Of a DNA stretch of 64,000 bases, positions 39,457 to 49,208 are shown piece by piece. A program made the position numbers and the translations under genes. The notes beneath the pieces were generated by a model. The model was not told where the DNA came from and ran no database searches. It worked only from the letters and a program-made list of their open reading frames with translations. Each line of letters starts with the position of its first letter. Position 1 is the first letter of the stretch. The DNA comes from Lactobacillus laiwuensis (GTDB lineage Bacteria; Bacillota; Bacilli; Lactobacillales; Lactobacillaceae): assembly GCF_019972835.1 (NCBI RefSeq), contig NZ_BPPB01000003.1, positions 36,758 to 100,757 of the forward strand. The letters run 5' to 3'.

Positions 39457-41160
39457 ATGACTGATTTAACTCAAAGTCCGTACAACTTATCAGCTGCAGA
39501 GATCGCTTTTGTCAAAAATAAAGTAACTAACATGTCTCTTGCTGCTAAAATCGGACAGCTTTTCTTTGTTATTGGTGAAGATGATGATAAAAAAGATTTA
39601 ACTAAATTTATTCAGAAATATCAGCCTGGCGGGATTATGTACCGTCCTGATAAAGCTCGCAAACTGCAGCGCGAAATAGCAGTTTCGCAGAAAGCAAGCC
39701 AAACTCCCCTTTTTGTTGCTGCCAATTTGGAAGCAGGTGGGAATGGATTATTAAGCGAAGGGACCTGGTTCGGCAGACCTTTGCAAATTGCTGCTACCAA
39801 CAACGAAAAGAATGCATATAATTTGGGCTATGTATCTGGCTATGAGGCTAAACAAGTCGGCTGCAACATGGCTTTTGCACCAATTGTAGATCTTGATTTA
39901 AATTTTCGTAATCCCATAATGAATGTGCGCACATTCGGTAGCAATAAAGAGCGTGTGATTAGAATGTCAGATGCACAAATCAAAGGTTTTAAAGCTAATC
40001 ATGTTATTCCTGTAGCTAAACACTTCCCAGGTGATGGCGTTGATGAACGAGATCAACATCTTTTGAGCTCAATCAACTCGTTATCCGCTGACAAATGGAT
40101 GGAATCTTACGGACAAATCTATCATCACTTAATTCAAAATGGTTTACCAGCTGTCATGATTGCTCACATTATGCAACCGGCTTGGGAACGACATTTGCAA
40201 CCAGGTATTGAAAATAAGAATTTGCGTCCTGCCTCTACTTCTAAACTGTTAACTGATAAACTTTTACGGACTGTTTTGCATTTTAACGGTCTCACCATTA
40301 CTGATGCCACGCCAATGATTGGGTACAATGCAATTTTGCGACGTTCAGAAGCATTACCAGCCACCATTAATGCAGGTATCGACATGATCTTATTCAACAA
40401 GGATATCGATGAAGATTATCAATTTGTGACTGATGCAGTCAAAAGTGGCAAGATTTCAATGACGCGACTCGACGAAGCTGTTACCAGAATAATTGCCACT
40501 AAAGTTGCACAAGGCGTGATGGACACGGAAAATAATCTTTGTGAACCAGCATCGCAAGAAATTGATTTAAAATTGGCAGAACATGAAAAATTGGCCGCCA
40601 AAGTAGCACAAGAATCTGTTACTTTAGTTAAAGACCGCGATAAATTGTTGCCTATTACTCCCGAAAAATATCCTCGTGTTCGTTTAGTTGTTTTAGGTGA
40701 TACAGACGATGGTGGCTTTAAAGAAGGCGGTAAGGTAACCGCAAAATTTAAGGAGAAACTAACAGAAAAAGGATTTAAAGTTACAGTTTTTGATCGGAAA
40801 AATCTAGATTTTAAAGAAGTTTTCGCAGGTGGAGTGCAATACGAAAAGGATCAATTTGACCTGGCATTTTATGTTGCTAACGTTGAAACGGCAAGCAATC
40901 AAACGACAACTAGACTTGACTGGATTCATCTAATGGCAGCGGACGCTCCCTGGTTCATGAGAAGCATCCCTACAGTTTTTGTTTCTACTTGCAATCCCTA
41001 TCACCTCTTCGATATTCCAATGATTTCAACTTATATTAACGCTTATACAGGCAATGATGTAACAATTGATGCTCTTCTGGAAAAAATGATGGGACAGGAC
41101 AAATTTATCGGGCAAAGCCCTGTAGATCCATTCTGTGGCCATTTTGAAACTCATTTATAA
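39457..41160 (+). CDS. Glycoside hydrolase family 3 enzyme (NagZ-like fold)
   Basis: 567 residues from the ATG at 39457 with GGGAGG before it. The GH3 barrel (about 15-345) has the KHFPGDG...DERDQH motif (about 188-202), where the His in NagZ-type enzymes helps protonate, and ITDATPM, whose Asp is the expected nucleophile. A C-terminal alpha/beta domain (about 385-565) follows. There is no signal peptide, so it acts in the cytoplasm on imported glycosides, beta-N-acetylglucosaminide or beta-glucoside. First gene of a three-gene unit with GH78 and pgmB. Confidence 0.85.
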   Translation: MTDLTQSPYNLSAAEIAFVKNKVTNMSLAAKIGQLFFVIGEDDDKKDLTKFIQKYQPGGIMYRPDKARKLQREIAVSQKASQTPLFVAANLEAGGNGLLSEGTWFGRPLQIAATNNEKNAYNLGYVSGYEAKQVGCNMAFAPIVDLDLNFRNPIMNVRTFGSNKERVIRMSDAQIKGFKANHVIPVAKHFPGDGVDERDQHLLSSINSLSADKWMESYGQIYHHLIQNGLPAVMIAHIMQPAWERHLQPGIENKNLRPASTSKLLTDKLLRTVLHFNGLTITDATPMIGYNAILRRSEALPATINAGIDMILFNKDIDEDYQFVTDAVKSGKISMTRLDEAVTRIIATKVAQGVMDTENNLCEPASQEIDLKLAEHEKLAAKVAQESVTLVKDRDKLLPITPEKYPRVRLVVLGDTDDGGFKEGGKVTAKFKEKLTEKGFKVTVFDRKNLDFKEVFAGGVQYEKDQFDLAFYVANVETASNQTTTRLDWIHLMAADAPWFMRSIPTVFVSTCNPYHLFDIPMISTYINAYTGNDVTIDALLEKMMGQDKFIGQSPVDPFCGHFETHL

Positions 41161-41172
41161 TGAGGTAAAACA

Positions 41173-43992
41173 ATGTTAAAAATTAAAGACATTTTAGTCA
41201 ATCATTATACTGAACCTCTTGGTTATGATTTAGACAATCATTTAAGAATAGAATTCAGCGCTGAAGCCGATCATGATTCAAGCAATATGCAAAAAAGAAT
41301 AACAATTGATGCAAATGAACCAATTTTCGACAGTCAGTGGCAACAATACAACAATAATTATTTTGACTTCGAACTGAAGCTTAAACCACGGACAAGATAT
41401 AACGTCGCTGTTTGGCTAAAAAATGCTGATACCCAAACAAGTGCAAATACTTTCTTTGAAACTGGTAAGATGAATGAACCATTCACTGCAGAATGGATTG
41501 GTAACCAAGATAAAAACATTCAAAATACACTTTTAAAGAAAGAATTTGTTTTAAACAAAAAGGTAGTAAAAGCTCGCCTTTATATTAGCGGTTTAGGAGT
41601 TTACGAGGCCTATTTGAACAAGCAAAAAATTGGTGATGAGTTTCTTGCACCTGGTGTCACAGCTTATGACAAGCTAATACAGATTCAAACTTATGATGTA
41701 ACTAAGAGGCTGAATGAAAAATCACAACAGGAACTTTTAATTTCCCTTGGGGATGGTTGGTATAAAGGCAACTTCGGTTTCGATGGCGGTAAAGATTGCA
41801 TCTATGGCGACCAACAAATGGCTATCGCTGAACTGCATATCGATTATGATGATGGCAGCAGTCAAGTGATAAACACAGACTCTTCTTGGAAAACTTCTGC
41901 TGGTAAAATAACCAAATCAGCCATTTATTACGGAGAGGACTTTGACGATACCAAAAAAATAACTATTTGGCAGCCTGCAATTATATTGCAGCATTCTAAA
42001 AAAATATTGCATGATCGTCTAAGCTTGCCCTTAAAAACAAAAGAATATTTACCTGTTAAAGAAATTATACGTACTCCTAAAGGTGAAACAGTTCTTGATT
42101 TCGGTCAAAACCAGGCTGGTTGGCCAGAATTTTACAATCACGAATCAGCTGGCAAGGAAATTGACTTACAAGTGGGTGAAATTCTGCAAGATGGTAACTT
42201 TTACCGGGATAATCTGCGAGAAGCTCGTGCTGCCTTTCACTATGTTTCAAATGGTGAAAAAGAATGGGTTAGACCACATTTCACTTACTATGGTTACCGT
42301 TATATCAAAGTTTCCGGTAATTCTCACCCATTAAGAAAAAAAGATTTCAGAGCAGCGGTAATTTATTCTGATCTTGAAATTACTGGCGGTATCAAAACAA
42401 CTAATGCCAAGGTTAATCGCCTGCTCCAGAATGTTTTATGGAGTCAAAAAAGCAATTTCTTTGATGTTCCAACAGACTGTCCCCAACGAGACGAGCGTTT
42501 AGGCTGGTCTGGGGATGCTGCCATTTTTGCCAGCACTGCCATTTTAAATATGAATGCTTACCCTTTTTTCAAAAAGTATGCTAAAGACATGAAAATCGAG
42601 CAAGCAGCACATAACGGTATGCTAACAATGTACGCGCCAGCTATGGGAAATGACAGTGGTGGTGCAGCAATTTGGGGTGATGCAGCGACTGTTATCCCGT
42701 GGACTGCCTATCAAGCAACAGCTGATCCCGCTATTTTAAGGCAAAACTATTCTAGTATGAAAAACTGGGTAGATTGGATCAGTCAAGCAACCACTACCAA
42801 GAACCTTTGGACTGGTTGTTTTCAATTTGGCGACTGGCTGTCTTTAGATGGTGAAAACCCTGCGGTTCCTGGTGGAAAGACCGATGAAGATTATATTGCC
42901 TCAGTTTATTATGCCTATTCCAGTTGGATTGTTGCTCAAGCAGCTCGCATTTTAGGTAATACCTCTGATGCAAAGAAATATGAACAACAAGCTCAAGCCA
43001 TTAGAGAAGCTGTTAGAGATGAATTTATTACTAAAAATGGCCGTCTAGCAATTGATACACAAACTGCATATGCCCTAGCCCTTCATTTTAATCTGGTACC
43101 AAAAGAACAGAAAAAACGTGTTGTTAAGGATCTCGTTCAGAGGCTAAAAAAGGATCACAACCATTTGCAAACTGGTTTTATTGGAACGCCTTTTATTTGT
43201 CAGGTTTTATCTGAAAATGGCGAACATAAATTAGCGACACAAATTTTTCTAAACGAAGATTTTCCAAGCTGGCTCTATGAAGTTAATTTAGGTGCTACTA
43301 CTATTTGGGAACGCTGGAACTCAGTCTTGCCAGATGGCTCAATGAATCCCGAAGGAATGAACTCGCTGAACCATTATTCAATCGGTGCCATTATGCAGTG
43401 GGTCTATCAACAAGTTTTGGGCTTAAGGAAACAGAGTAATGGCTACCAAGAAGTGCTTTTTGCGCCTCAATTTGATTATCGCTTTAAAAATATTTCAGGT
43501 CACTTCCACAGTTCATACGGTGATCTCAAAATGGCTTACCAACTTGAAACTGATGCCCAACACACTATCAAGATCAACCTTAGCATTCCTTTGGGTCAAA
43601 AAGTAACCGTAAAATTACCTAGAGTGAAGGATAAAGTAGAAATTAATGGTCAGCCAGCATCGATGCCATTGGAATTAACAAATGGTGACTTTACAATCTC
43701 TTATGTACCTGAAAGTAGTTATATCGAATACTACAATATTAATATGCCCGTAAAACAATTAATAAGCGATCCGGAACTGGTCAAACAGCTAAGACCAATC
43801 AATACTGTTTTTGACTTTTTGCAAGATTCTGATAATCTCAAAAATTTTGGTGAAAATTCTATGGTAGAATTGAATAGTCTGTTGCCATTTATCAATATTT
43901 CAGACAAAGATTTTAACCAAATTAACAAACTACTTGATACTACGCCAGTAACAAGTGAAAGGAAGTTTTTAAATGAAAGGCGTTCTCTTTGA
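41173..43992 (+). CDS. Alpha-L-rhamnosidase, GH78
   Basis: 939 residues, no signal peptide, hence intracellular. N-terminal beta domains (about 1-380; YDVTKRLN, DGWYKGNFGFDG) precede the (alpha/alpha)6 barrel (about 400-740), with the catalytic-site block DVPTDCPQRDERLGWSGDAAIF and the later TIWERWNS. A C-terminal beta domain (about 760-860) follows. The last 80 residues form an extra helical tail (from about 860, SDPELVKQLRPI). It releases L-rhamnose from plant glycosides such as rutinosides. It lies 13 bases after the GH3 gene and overlaps pgmB by 20 bases. Confidence 0.92.
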   Translation: MLKIKDILVNHYTEPLGYDLDNHLRIEFSAEADHDSSNMQKRITIDANEPIFDSQWQQYNNNYFDFELKLKPRTRYNVAVWLKNADTQTSANTFFETGKMNEPFTAEWIGNQDKNIQNTLLKKEFVLNKKVVKARLYISGLGVYEAYLNKQKIGDEFLAPGVTAYDKLIQIQTYDVTKRLNEKSQQELLISLGDGWYKGNFGFDGGKDCIYGDQQMAIAELHIDYDDGSSQVINTDSSWKTSAGKITKSAIYYGEDFDDTKKITIWQPAIILQHSKKILHDRLSLPLKTKEYLPVKEIIRTPKGETVLDFGQNQAGWPEFYNHESAGKEIDLQVGEILQDGNFYRDNLREARAAFHYVSNGEKEWVRPHFTYYGYRYIKVSGNSHPLRKKDFRAAVIYSDLEITGGIKTTNAKVNRLLQNVLWSQKSNFFDVPTDCPQRDERLGWSGDAAIFASTAILNMNAYPFFKKYAKDMKIEQAAHNGMLTMYAPAMGNDSGGAAIWGDAATVIPWTAYQATADPAILRQNYSSMKNWVDWISQATTTKNLWTGCFQFGDWLSLDGENPAVPGGKTDEDYIASVYYAYSSWIVAQAARILGNTSDAKKYEQQAQAIREAVRDEFITKNGRLAIDTQTAYALALHFNLVPKEQKKRVVKDLVQRLKKDHNHLQTGFIGTPFICQVLSENGEHKLATQIFLNEDFPSWLYEVNLGATTIWERWNSVLPDGSMNPEGMNSLNHYSIGAIMQWVYQQVLGLRKQSNGYQEVLFAPQFDYRFKNISGHFHSSYGDLKMAYQLETDAQHTIKINLSIPLGQKVTVKLPRVKDKVEINGQPASMPLELTNGDFTISYVPESSYIEYYNINMPVKQLISDPELVKQLRPINTVFDFLQDSDNLKNFGENSMVELNSLLPFINISDKDFNQINKLLDTTPVTSERKFLNERRSL

Positions 43993-44638
43993 TTTAGATG
44001 GAGTCATTGCAGATACATCCGTATACCATTTCCAAGCTTGGAGGAAATTAATCAAAAATCATTTTAACCTTGAATTGCCAGATGAACTTGAAAAACAAAC
44101 AAAAGGTGTCAGCCGAACAGATTCGTTAAAGGCAATCTTAAAATTTTTAAATATCTCCGTGTCACAAGAAAAATTTAATGAAATGACCACTGAAAAAAAC
44201 AATATTTTTCGGAATTTACTAGCCAGTTTAACCCCCGCTAATATTTTACCTGGAATTAGTGAACTAATTTCAGCCCTTAAGAAAAATAACGTTAAACTAT
44301 CTTTGGCTTCTGCTAGTTTAAATGGTCCATTTATACTAGAAAAATTACAGTTGACAGATGCATTTGATGCTATGGCAGATCCCAGTAAAGTGGCAGCTGG
44401 TAAGCCCGCACCCGACATCTTTATTGCTGCAGCTGAAGCAATTAATCTTAAACCACAAGATTGCGTAGGTATTGAAGATTCAATTGCAGGTATCACTGCT
44501 ATCAACAAGTCAGGTGCTTTATCAGTTGGCGTTGGCTCTATAACGGATCTAAAAGATGCCAATGTACTTTTTGCTAAAACAGCAGCATTAAATTATGACC
44601 AAATCGAAACTGCCTGGGAAAAATTTAATTTAAATTAG
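43973..44638 (+). CDS. pgmB: Beta-phosphoglucomutase
   Basis: 221 residues, HAD superfamily. The nucleophile motif FDLDGVIADTSVYHFQAW (Asp8, Asp10) is specific for beta-PGM. ASASLNGPFILEKL (about 114-127) and the GKPAPDIF...GIEDSIAGI block (about 145-175) complete the site. It interconverts beta-glucose 1-phosphate and glucose 6-phosphate. The start lies inside the GH78 gene with AAAGGAAG, so translation is coupled. Its presence suggests that a phosphorolysis product (beta-G1P) is made somewhere in the pathway, though no phosphorylase gene is in the window. Confidence 0.92.
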   Translation: MKGVLFDLDGVIADTSVYHFQAWRKLIKNHFNLELPDELEKQTKGVSRTDSLKAILKFLNISVSQEKFNEMTTEKNNIFRNLLASLTPANILPGISELISALKKNNVKLSLASASLNGPFILEKLQLTDAFDAMADPSKVAAGKPAPDIFIAAAEAINLKPQDCVGIEDSIAGITAINKSGALSVGVGSITDLKDANVLFAKTAALNYDQIETAWEKFNLN

Positions 44639-44655
44639 TAACCTGTTTACAAATA

Positions 44656-44696
44656 AAAACTCGTGAATAAAACAAAATTTGTTTTTCACGAGTTTT
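44656..44696 (+). terminator. Terminator after pgmB
   Basis: Perfect 12-base stem AAAACTCGTGAA / TTCACGAGTTTT with a 17-base loop and TT after it. It closes the GH3-GH78-pgmB unit. Confidence 0.85.
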
Positions 44697-44762
44697 TTGA
44701 TGTTTAAAATAAATTAGTGTAAGTAAGGATTTGTTTTTTATGACAGATTTAAGTAATTACAA

Positions 44763-45851
44763 TTATTCACCTAGATAGGCAAAGGCTACCTTTTCATCAT
44801 AAACATGAAATACTTTTTCAAAGAGGAAACGGCATACCATTGCTACTAGAACTGGAAATACTATCCAGACAATCAAGGCCATTACAATATTAATACTTGC
44901 TTTGCCAGCATCTAAGGATGCCAGGGGCCCTACTAGGCCAACGAGACCGAAACCAGCAGAAGCTGGAGTGCCACTAACGTGAAATAGAGCCACTGGAATA
45001 GCGGAAAGTGCTGCTGTAATTAATGTTGGTAAAACAATAACTGGATGCCTGAAAAGATTGGGCATCATCATTTTCATTGCTCCTAATGCAATTGCAATAG
45101 TAACTCCTGATTTATTAGTTCGCCAAGAATGAACGACCAATACCAGTGTCGTTGCCGCGACTCCCATTGCTGCTGCACCTGCCGAAAGACCATTTAATTG
45201 TATAGCCATTCCAATTGCCACAGTTGATATTGGTGAAATTATCAAAATTGCAAACATACAGGAAATTAAAATACACATTAATATCGGCTGCAAATTAGTA
45301 AAGGAATTAATTACTGACCCAAGCCAGGTGGTGATTTTGCTTACATACGGCAAAATCAGCATGCCAATCCAACCTGCTCCTCCACCAACAACGATCGGTG
45401 CGGCAACAATTTTGACAGAGCCAAAATGTTGACCGACTAATAATAAAAGTCCCACAGCTAAACCTGCTGTAATCATGGTATTAATAAGATCGCCTGTCCC
45501 TGCTGAAACAAAGACACCTTGAGCTTTAGTAGCAGGGTTCACAATTTGTGGTACGAATTTTGTAACACCAGAGCCAACATAAGCGGCGGCACCCACAATG
45601 GCAACGTCCAGTGGAACCATTTTAAATTGAATGGCAATTAATGCCCCAATTAGCAAAGGTGTAGCACATTGAAAAATCAATAATGCTTGATTAATAGATG
45701 CCGTCACCGGATTTTGACCAAATAACTTTAAAATCGCACTGACAACTGCATTTGGAATCAAGCCTACGATAATTCCAGTTGCAGTCCCAGCTAAAATGTT
45801 GTTAAGAAAAGTTTTTACTGTTAGTTTGTTAGTTTTGGTTGTATCAGCCAT
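44763..45851 (-). CDS. PTS EIIC-like membrane protein of the PfoR family
   Basis: 362 residues, about ten membrane helices, beginning with a short polar tail, then VKTFLNNILAGTATGIIVGLIPNAVVSAILKLFG. This matches the PfoR/EIIC_2 family of predicted sugar PTS membrane components that lack partner EIIA/EIIB genes. Substrate unknown. AAAGGAG lies before the ATG and a 22-codon ORF with a strong ribosome site lies just upstream. It appears to be transcribed apart from pgmB, on the opposite strand. Confidence 0.85.
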   Translation of the reverse strand: MADTTKTNKLTVKTFLNNILAGTATGIIVGLIPNAVVSAILKLFGQNPVTASINQALLIFQCATPLLIGALIAIQFKMVPLDVAIVGAAAYVGSGVTKFVPQIVNPATKAQGVFVSAGTGDLINTMITAGLAVGLLLLVGQHFGSVKIVAAPIVVGGGAGWIGMLILPYVSKITTWLGSVINSFTNLQPILMCILISCMFAILIISPISTVAIGMAIQLNGLSAGAAAMGVAATTLVLVVHSWRTNKSGVTIAIALGAMKMMMPNLFRHPVIVLPTLITAALSAIPVALFHVSGTPASAGFGLVGLVGPLASLDAGKASINIVMALIVWIVFPVLVAMVCRFLFEKVFHVYDEKVAFAYLGE

Positions 45852-45878
45852 ATTTGTACTCCTTTAATATAATAGTGC

Positions 45879-45947
45879 TTAGGTATACATTGTCGGCAAA
45901 ATGATTTGTGACAAAATCGAAATATGCTGATTGCTAATTCGCCTCAT
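45879..45947 (-). CDS. 22-residue upstream ORF (possible leader peptide)
   Basis: On the minus strand, AAGGAGG sits nine bases before an ATG opening a 22-codon ORF (starts MRRISNQHISIL, ends PTMYT) that stops 27 bases before the PfoR-type gene. The ribosome site is as good as any in the window. The peptide has no hydrophobic or regulatory-residue run and matches nothing I know. It may be a leader controlling the EIIC gene or a functional micropeptide. Confidence 0.45.
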   Translation of the reverse strand: MRRISNQHISILSQIILPTMYT

Positions 45948-46161
45948 TGCTTTTTCCTCCTTAAAATTAATTATTAAGTATTTTATCATCTTATTTAAAA
46001 AAATACACAAAAAAGTTAAAAATAATTTAATTTTTTATTTAAATATCACCCTAAGCACAAATCAATAAAGTTTTCCTTTCTAAACAACATTTTCTACACC
46101 TCTATCATGACAAATTTTTGAAAATGCTTAAATTAAAGATTTGCACTAGAGAGGTGAAAAA

Positions 46162-46189
46162 AAAGCCTCGTCAATTGTAACGAAGCTTT
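46162..46189 (-). terminator. Terminator after the DHA2 transporter gene
   Basis: Stem AAAGCCTCGT / ACGAAGCTTT (one mismatch), followed on the minus strand by eight T. It lies 20 bases past the stop of the MFS gene. Confidence 0.8.
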
Positions 46190-46208
46190 CTATAGCCATT
46201 TTATGATT

Positions 46209-47597
46209 TTATTTCAATTTCTTCTCAAGTCTGAATAAGTTTAAATAACTTAGCAAAATTATCACACTGACAAAAGTCAAAAATAAGAATGCTTCCTGAC
46301 TCCCCTGGGCTGTAAGTGCTGCGTAATTACCAGGTCTTTTTTGCCAAGATGAAATAATAGCTGCCATTACGGTTGTTCCCATTGATCCAGCATATTGTTG
46401 GCCAGTTTGAAAGACTGCAGTCGCATCGGTATGCAATTCTTCAGGTTGCAATTTCGATGCTTCAGCCATAGTGTTATTAAACGCCATCTGGCGACCAATA
46501 ATCATAATGCCATAAAAAACGCCAACCATCGTTGTACTAATTTTCAAACTAAACAAAGAAAAAAGCAAACAAGCCGTTAAGCAGAATACTGTTCCAGTAA
46601 GTAGTGGCAATGGTGCACCCTTTTTATCATAAATATGACCAAACCAAGGGTTTAAAATTCCACTGATAATACAACCGGGAAGTAAAACCAAGCCACCGAT
46701 TAAAGAACTGGCATGATTAACAATTTGCACATAATTAGGTACCGCAAAACTGGTGCCGATATTGATAAACTGTAATAAGAGATAGGAAATCATGGCAAAA
46801 ATAAAGGGTTTATTTTTGAAAATACTCAAGTTTATCAGTTTCTTTTTACTTGAGCGTGACAGTTTAATAAACGTGTATACCAAGATTGCCACGATAATCA
46901 TGCTGAGCCAAAAACCAATATCAGTAAAACCATTGCTGATGCGGTTAAAACCCAGGTTAAAAATTACCATTGCACTAGCTATAACTATGTAACTTAACCA
47001 GTCAAAACTAGGATGCTTTTTCTCATGATATTGTTCTACAACAAATAAACCTAAAATCATAATAACCACAGCAATTACTGCTACAATTTCAAAAATTAAT
47101 GGCCAGCCAAAATAGTAAACAACTGTGCCGCCAAATGTAGGGCCTAAAGATGGTGCAAGAATAATGACTAAACCGGTCAAGCCCATATAAAACCCCCATT
47201 TTTCTTGTGGCATTAGTTCTACAACCATATTAAACATTAGTGGTATTGACAATCCTGCTCCAATTGAAGAAATTATCCGACCTGCAAGTAAGATCCAGAA
47301 ATTAGAGGCAAAAGCAGCTACAATTGAACCAGCAATGAATGCAATTGCAGCGGTTAAAAACAACTGTCTTGCTGAAAAACGGTCATTTAAATATGAGCTT
47401 GCAACCATAATCACAGAAATTGTTAGTAAATACCCTGTTGTCGTCCACTGGACTAATCCTAAACCAATGTGAAATTGTTTCATCAATGTGGGAAAAGTAA
47501 CGTTTAAACTTGTTTCTGTCAAAATGGAAACAAAAGCCATTAAAGCACAACTGATAATTGCCAAAACCCGTTTGGGTGTCTCTTTCTTTTCTGCCAT
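46209..47597 (-). CDS. MFS multidrug transporter, DHA2 (EmrB/QacA) family
   Basis: 462 residues with 14 predicted membrane helices. DHA2 hallmarks are LTETSLNVTFPTLMKQF in helix 1, TTGYLLTISVIMVASSYLNDRFSARQLF (motif A region) and helix 5 GPTFGGTVVYYFGWPLIFEI (motif C). It probably exports drugs or small toxic compounds with proton antiport. Single gene; the ribosome site AAGGAG precedes the ATG. No regulator is adjacent. Confidence 0.9.
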   Translation of the reverse strand: MAEKKETPKRVLAIISCALMAFVSILTETSLNVTFPTLMKQFHIGLGLVQWTTTGYLLTISVIMVASSYLNDRFSARQLFLTAAIAFIAGSIVAAFASNFWILLAGRIISSIGAGLSIPLMFNMVVELMPQEKWGFYMGLTGLVIILAPSLGPTFGGTVVYYFGWPLIFEIVAVIAVVIMILGLFVVEQYHEKKHPSFDWLSYIVIASAMVIFNLGFNRISNGFTDIGFWLSMIIVAILVYTFIKLSRSSKKKLINLSIFKNKPFIFAMISYLLLQFINIGTSFAVPNYVQIVNHASSLIGGLVLLPGCIISGILNPWFGHIYDKKGAPLPLLTGTVFCLTACLLFSLFSLKISTTMVGVFYGIMIIGRQMAFNNTMAEASKLQPEELHTDATAVFQTGQQYAGSMGTTVMAAIISSWQKRPGNYAALTAQGSQEAFLFLTFVSVIILLSYLNLFRLEKKLK

Positions 47598-47779
47598 AAA
47601 ATTAATTCTCCTTAATAAAAAAGGCTAAAAGCCAAAAACTTTTACCCTTTCCATAATGGTTAATATGAATAAATACAATGTACAGGATGATATGTCTTTT
47701 TCTGATATAAACATATCTCATGTAAAGTAAGCACATATTTATCTTAATCTTATTTTAAAATAGTTTCAATAATTAAAAA

Positions 47780-49129
47780 TTATTTTTCCTGCTTAAATCT
47801 ATTTGCTAGGTCATCGTGTAATTCTTCGTAACCTGGTTTATTAAGTAAACCAAACATGTTCCGTTTATATTCTTCAACACCAGGTTGGTTGAATGGATTA
47901 ATGCCATTAACGTAGCCAGAAACAGCAATTGCCAGTTCAAAGAAGTAAATTAAGTAACCTAAAGTGTGTTCTGTTTGATCAGGAATATTTACTGTCATAA
48001 CAGGAACACCACCATCAGTATGAGCAAGAACAACACCTTCATAGGCACGCTCGTTTACAAAGTTTAAGCTTTTGCCAGATAAGAAATTTAACTGGTCTAA
48101 ATTACGATCATCAGAAGGAATTTTGACATCATTTGTCGGATTTTCAACTCTAATAACTGTTTCAAAAAGATTTCTGCGGCCTTCTTGAATATATTGGCCC
48201 AAAGAATGCAAGTCAGTCGTAAAGTTGGCACTTGCCGGCCAAATACCTTTATTATCTTTTCCTTCTGACTCTCCCATTAGTTGTTTGCACCATTCACTAA
48301 ACATTCTTAAAGTTGGTTCATAGTTTTCAACAATTTCAGTGGTATAACCTTTGCGATAAAGAATATTACGCAAAGCAGCGTATTGATAAGGGGTCGCGTT
48401 ATTTAAATCCGTATTGGTATACTCTGCTCTGGCATCAGCAGCACCTTTCATTAACTGGTCAATATCGGCTCCTGAAACTGCAATTGGCAACAAACCAACA
48501 GCTGACAAAACACTGTAGCGGCCACCAATATCATCCGGCACAACAAATTCTTCATAACCTTCGGCATCTGCTTCAGTTTTTAAAGCGCCTTTAGCACGAT
48601 CTGTTGTAGCAAAAATTCTATTCTTAGCCTCATCTGCGCCATACTTTTCAATTAATTTATCTTTAAAAATGCGAAAAGCAACAGCCGGTTCAGTAGTAGT
48701 ACCAGATTTAGAAATGACATTAACACTAAAGTCCTTTTCACCAAGCCATTCAATCAAATCATGTAAATACGAACCAGATAATGAGTTGCCACAGAATACA
48801 ACAGTAGGATATTTTTCTTTACCCCTGCCATAGAAGGCTCCATTTAAAAACTCAATAGCCGCTTGAGCGCCTAAATATGAACCACCAATACCAATACAAA
48901 CTAAAACTTCAGAGTCACTTTGAATCTTTTGGGCTACTTTTTTGATTCTGGCAAATTCCTCTTTGTCATAATTAACTGGCAAATCAACCCAACCCAGAAA
49001 ATCATTGCCTGCACCTGAACCATCTCTAAGTTCCTTGTCGGCAACGTTAACTAAAGCTTGCATCTCGCCTAGTTCATTATCATGAACAAATGGTGTTAGT
49101 TTTGTGCCATCAAATTTAATTAAACTCAT
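47780..49129 (-). CDS. pgi: Glucose-6-phosphate isomerase
   Basis: 449 residues from the ATG at 49129 (AAGGAG upstream; a Met two codons earlier is less well placed). Sugar-phosphate loops [15 protein letters not shown] (about 80-94) and [15 protein letters not shown] (about 137-151), and the PGI signature regions [17 protein letters not shown] and the C-terminal [15 protein letters not shown]. It interconverts glucose 6-phosphate and fructose 6-phosphate in glycolysis, the entry point for the glycoside products of this window. Confidence 0.97.
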   Translation of the reverse strand: MSLIKFDGTKLTPFVHDNELGEMQALVNVADKELRDGSGAGNDFLGWVDLPVNYDKEEFARIKKVAQKIQSDSEVLVCIGIGGSYLGAQAAIEFLNGAFYGRGKEKYPTVVFCGNSLSGSYLHDLIEWLGEKDFSVNVISKSGTTTEPAVAFRIFKDKLIEKYGADEAKNRIFATTDRAKGALKTEADAEGYEEFVVPDDIGGRYSVLSAVGLLPIAVSGADIDQLMKGAADARAEYTNTDLNNATPYQYAALRNILYRKGYTTEIVENYEPTLRMFSEWCKQLMGESEGKDNKGIWPASANFTTDLHSLGQYIQEGRRNLFETVIRVENPTNDVKIPSDDRNLDQLNFLSGKSLNFVNERAYEGVVLAHTDGGVPVMTVNIPDQTEHTLGYLIYFFELAIAVSGYVNGINPFNQPGVEEYKRNMFGLLNKPGYEELHDDLANRFKQEK

Positions 49130-49208
49130 AAACACGCTCTCCTTACTGAATTAAATATTTATTTCACAAGAATATTTTAGCAATCTTAATTTACAAATAC
49201 CAGTGCTT

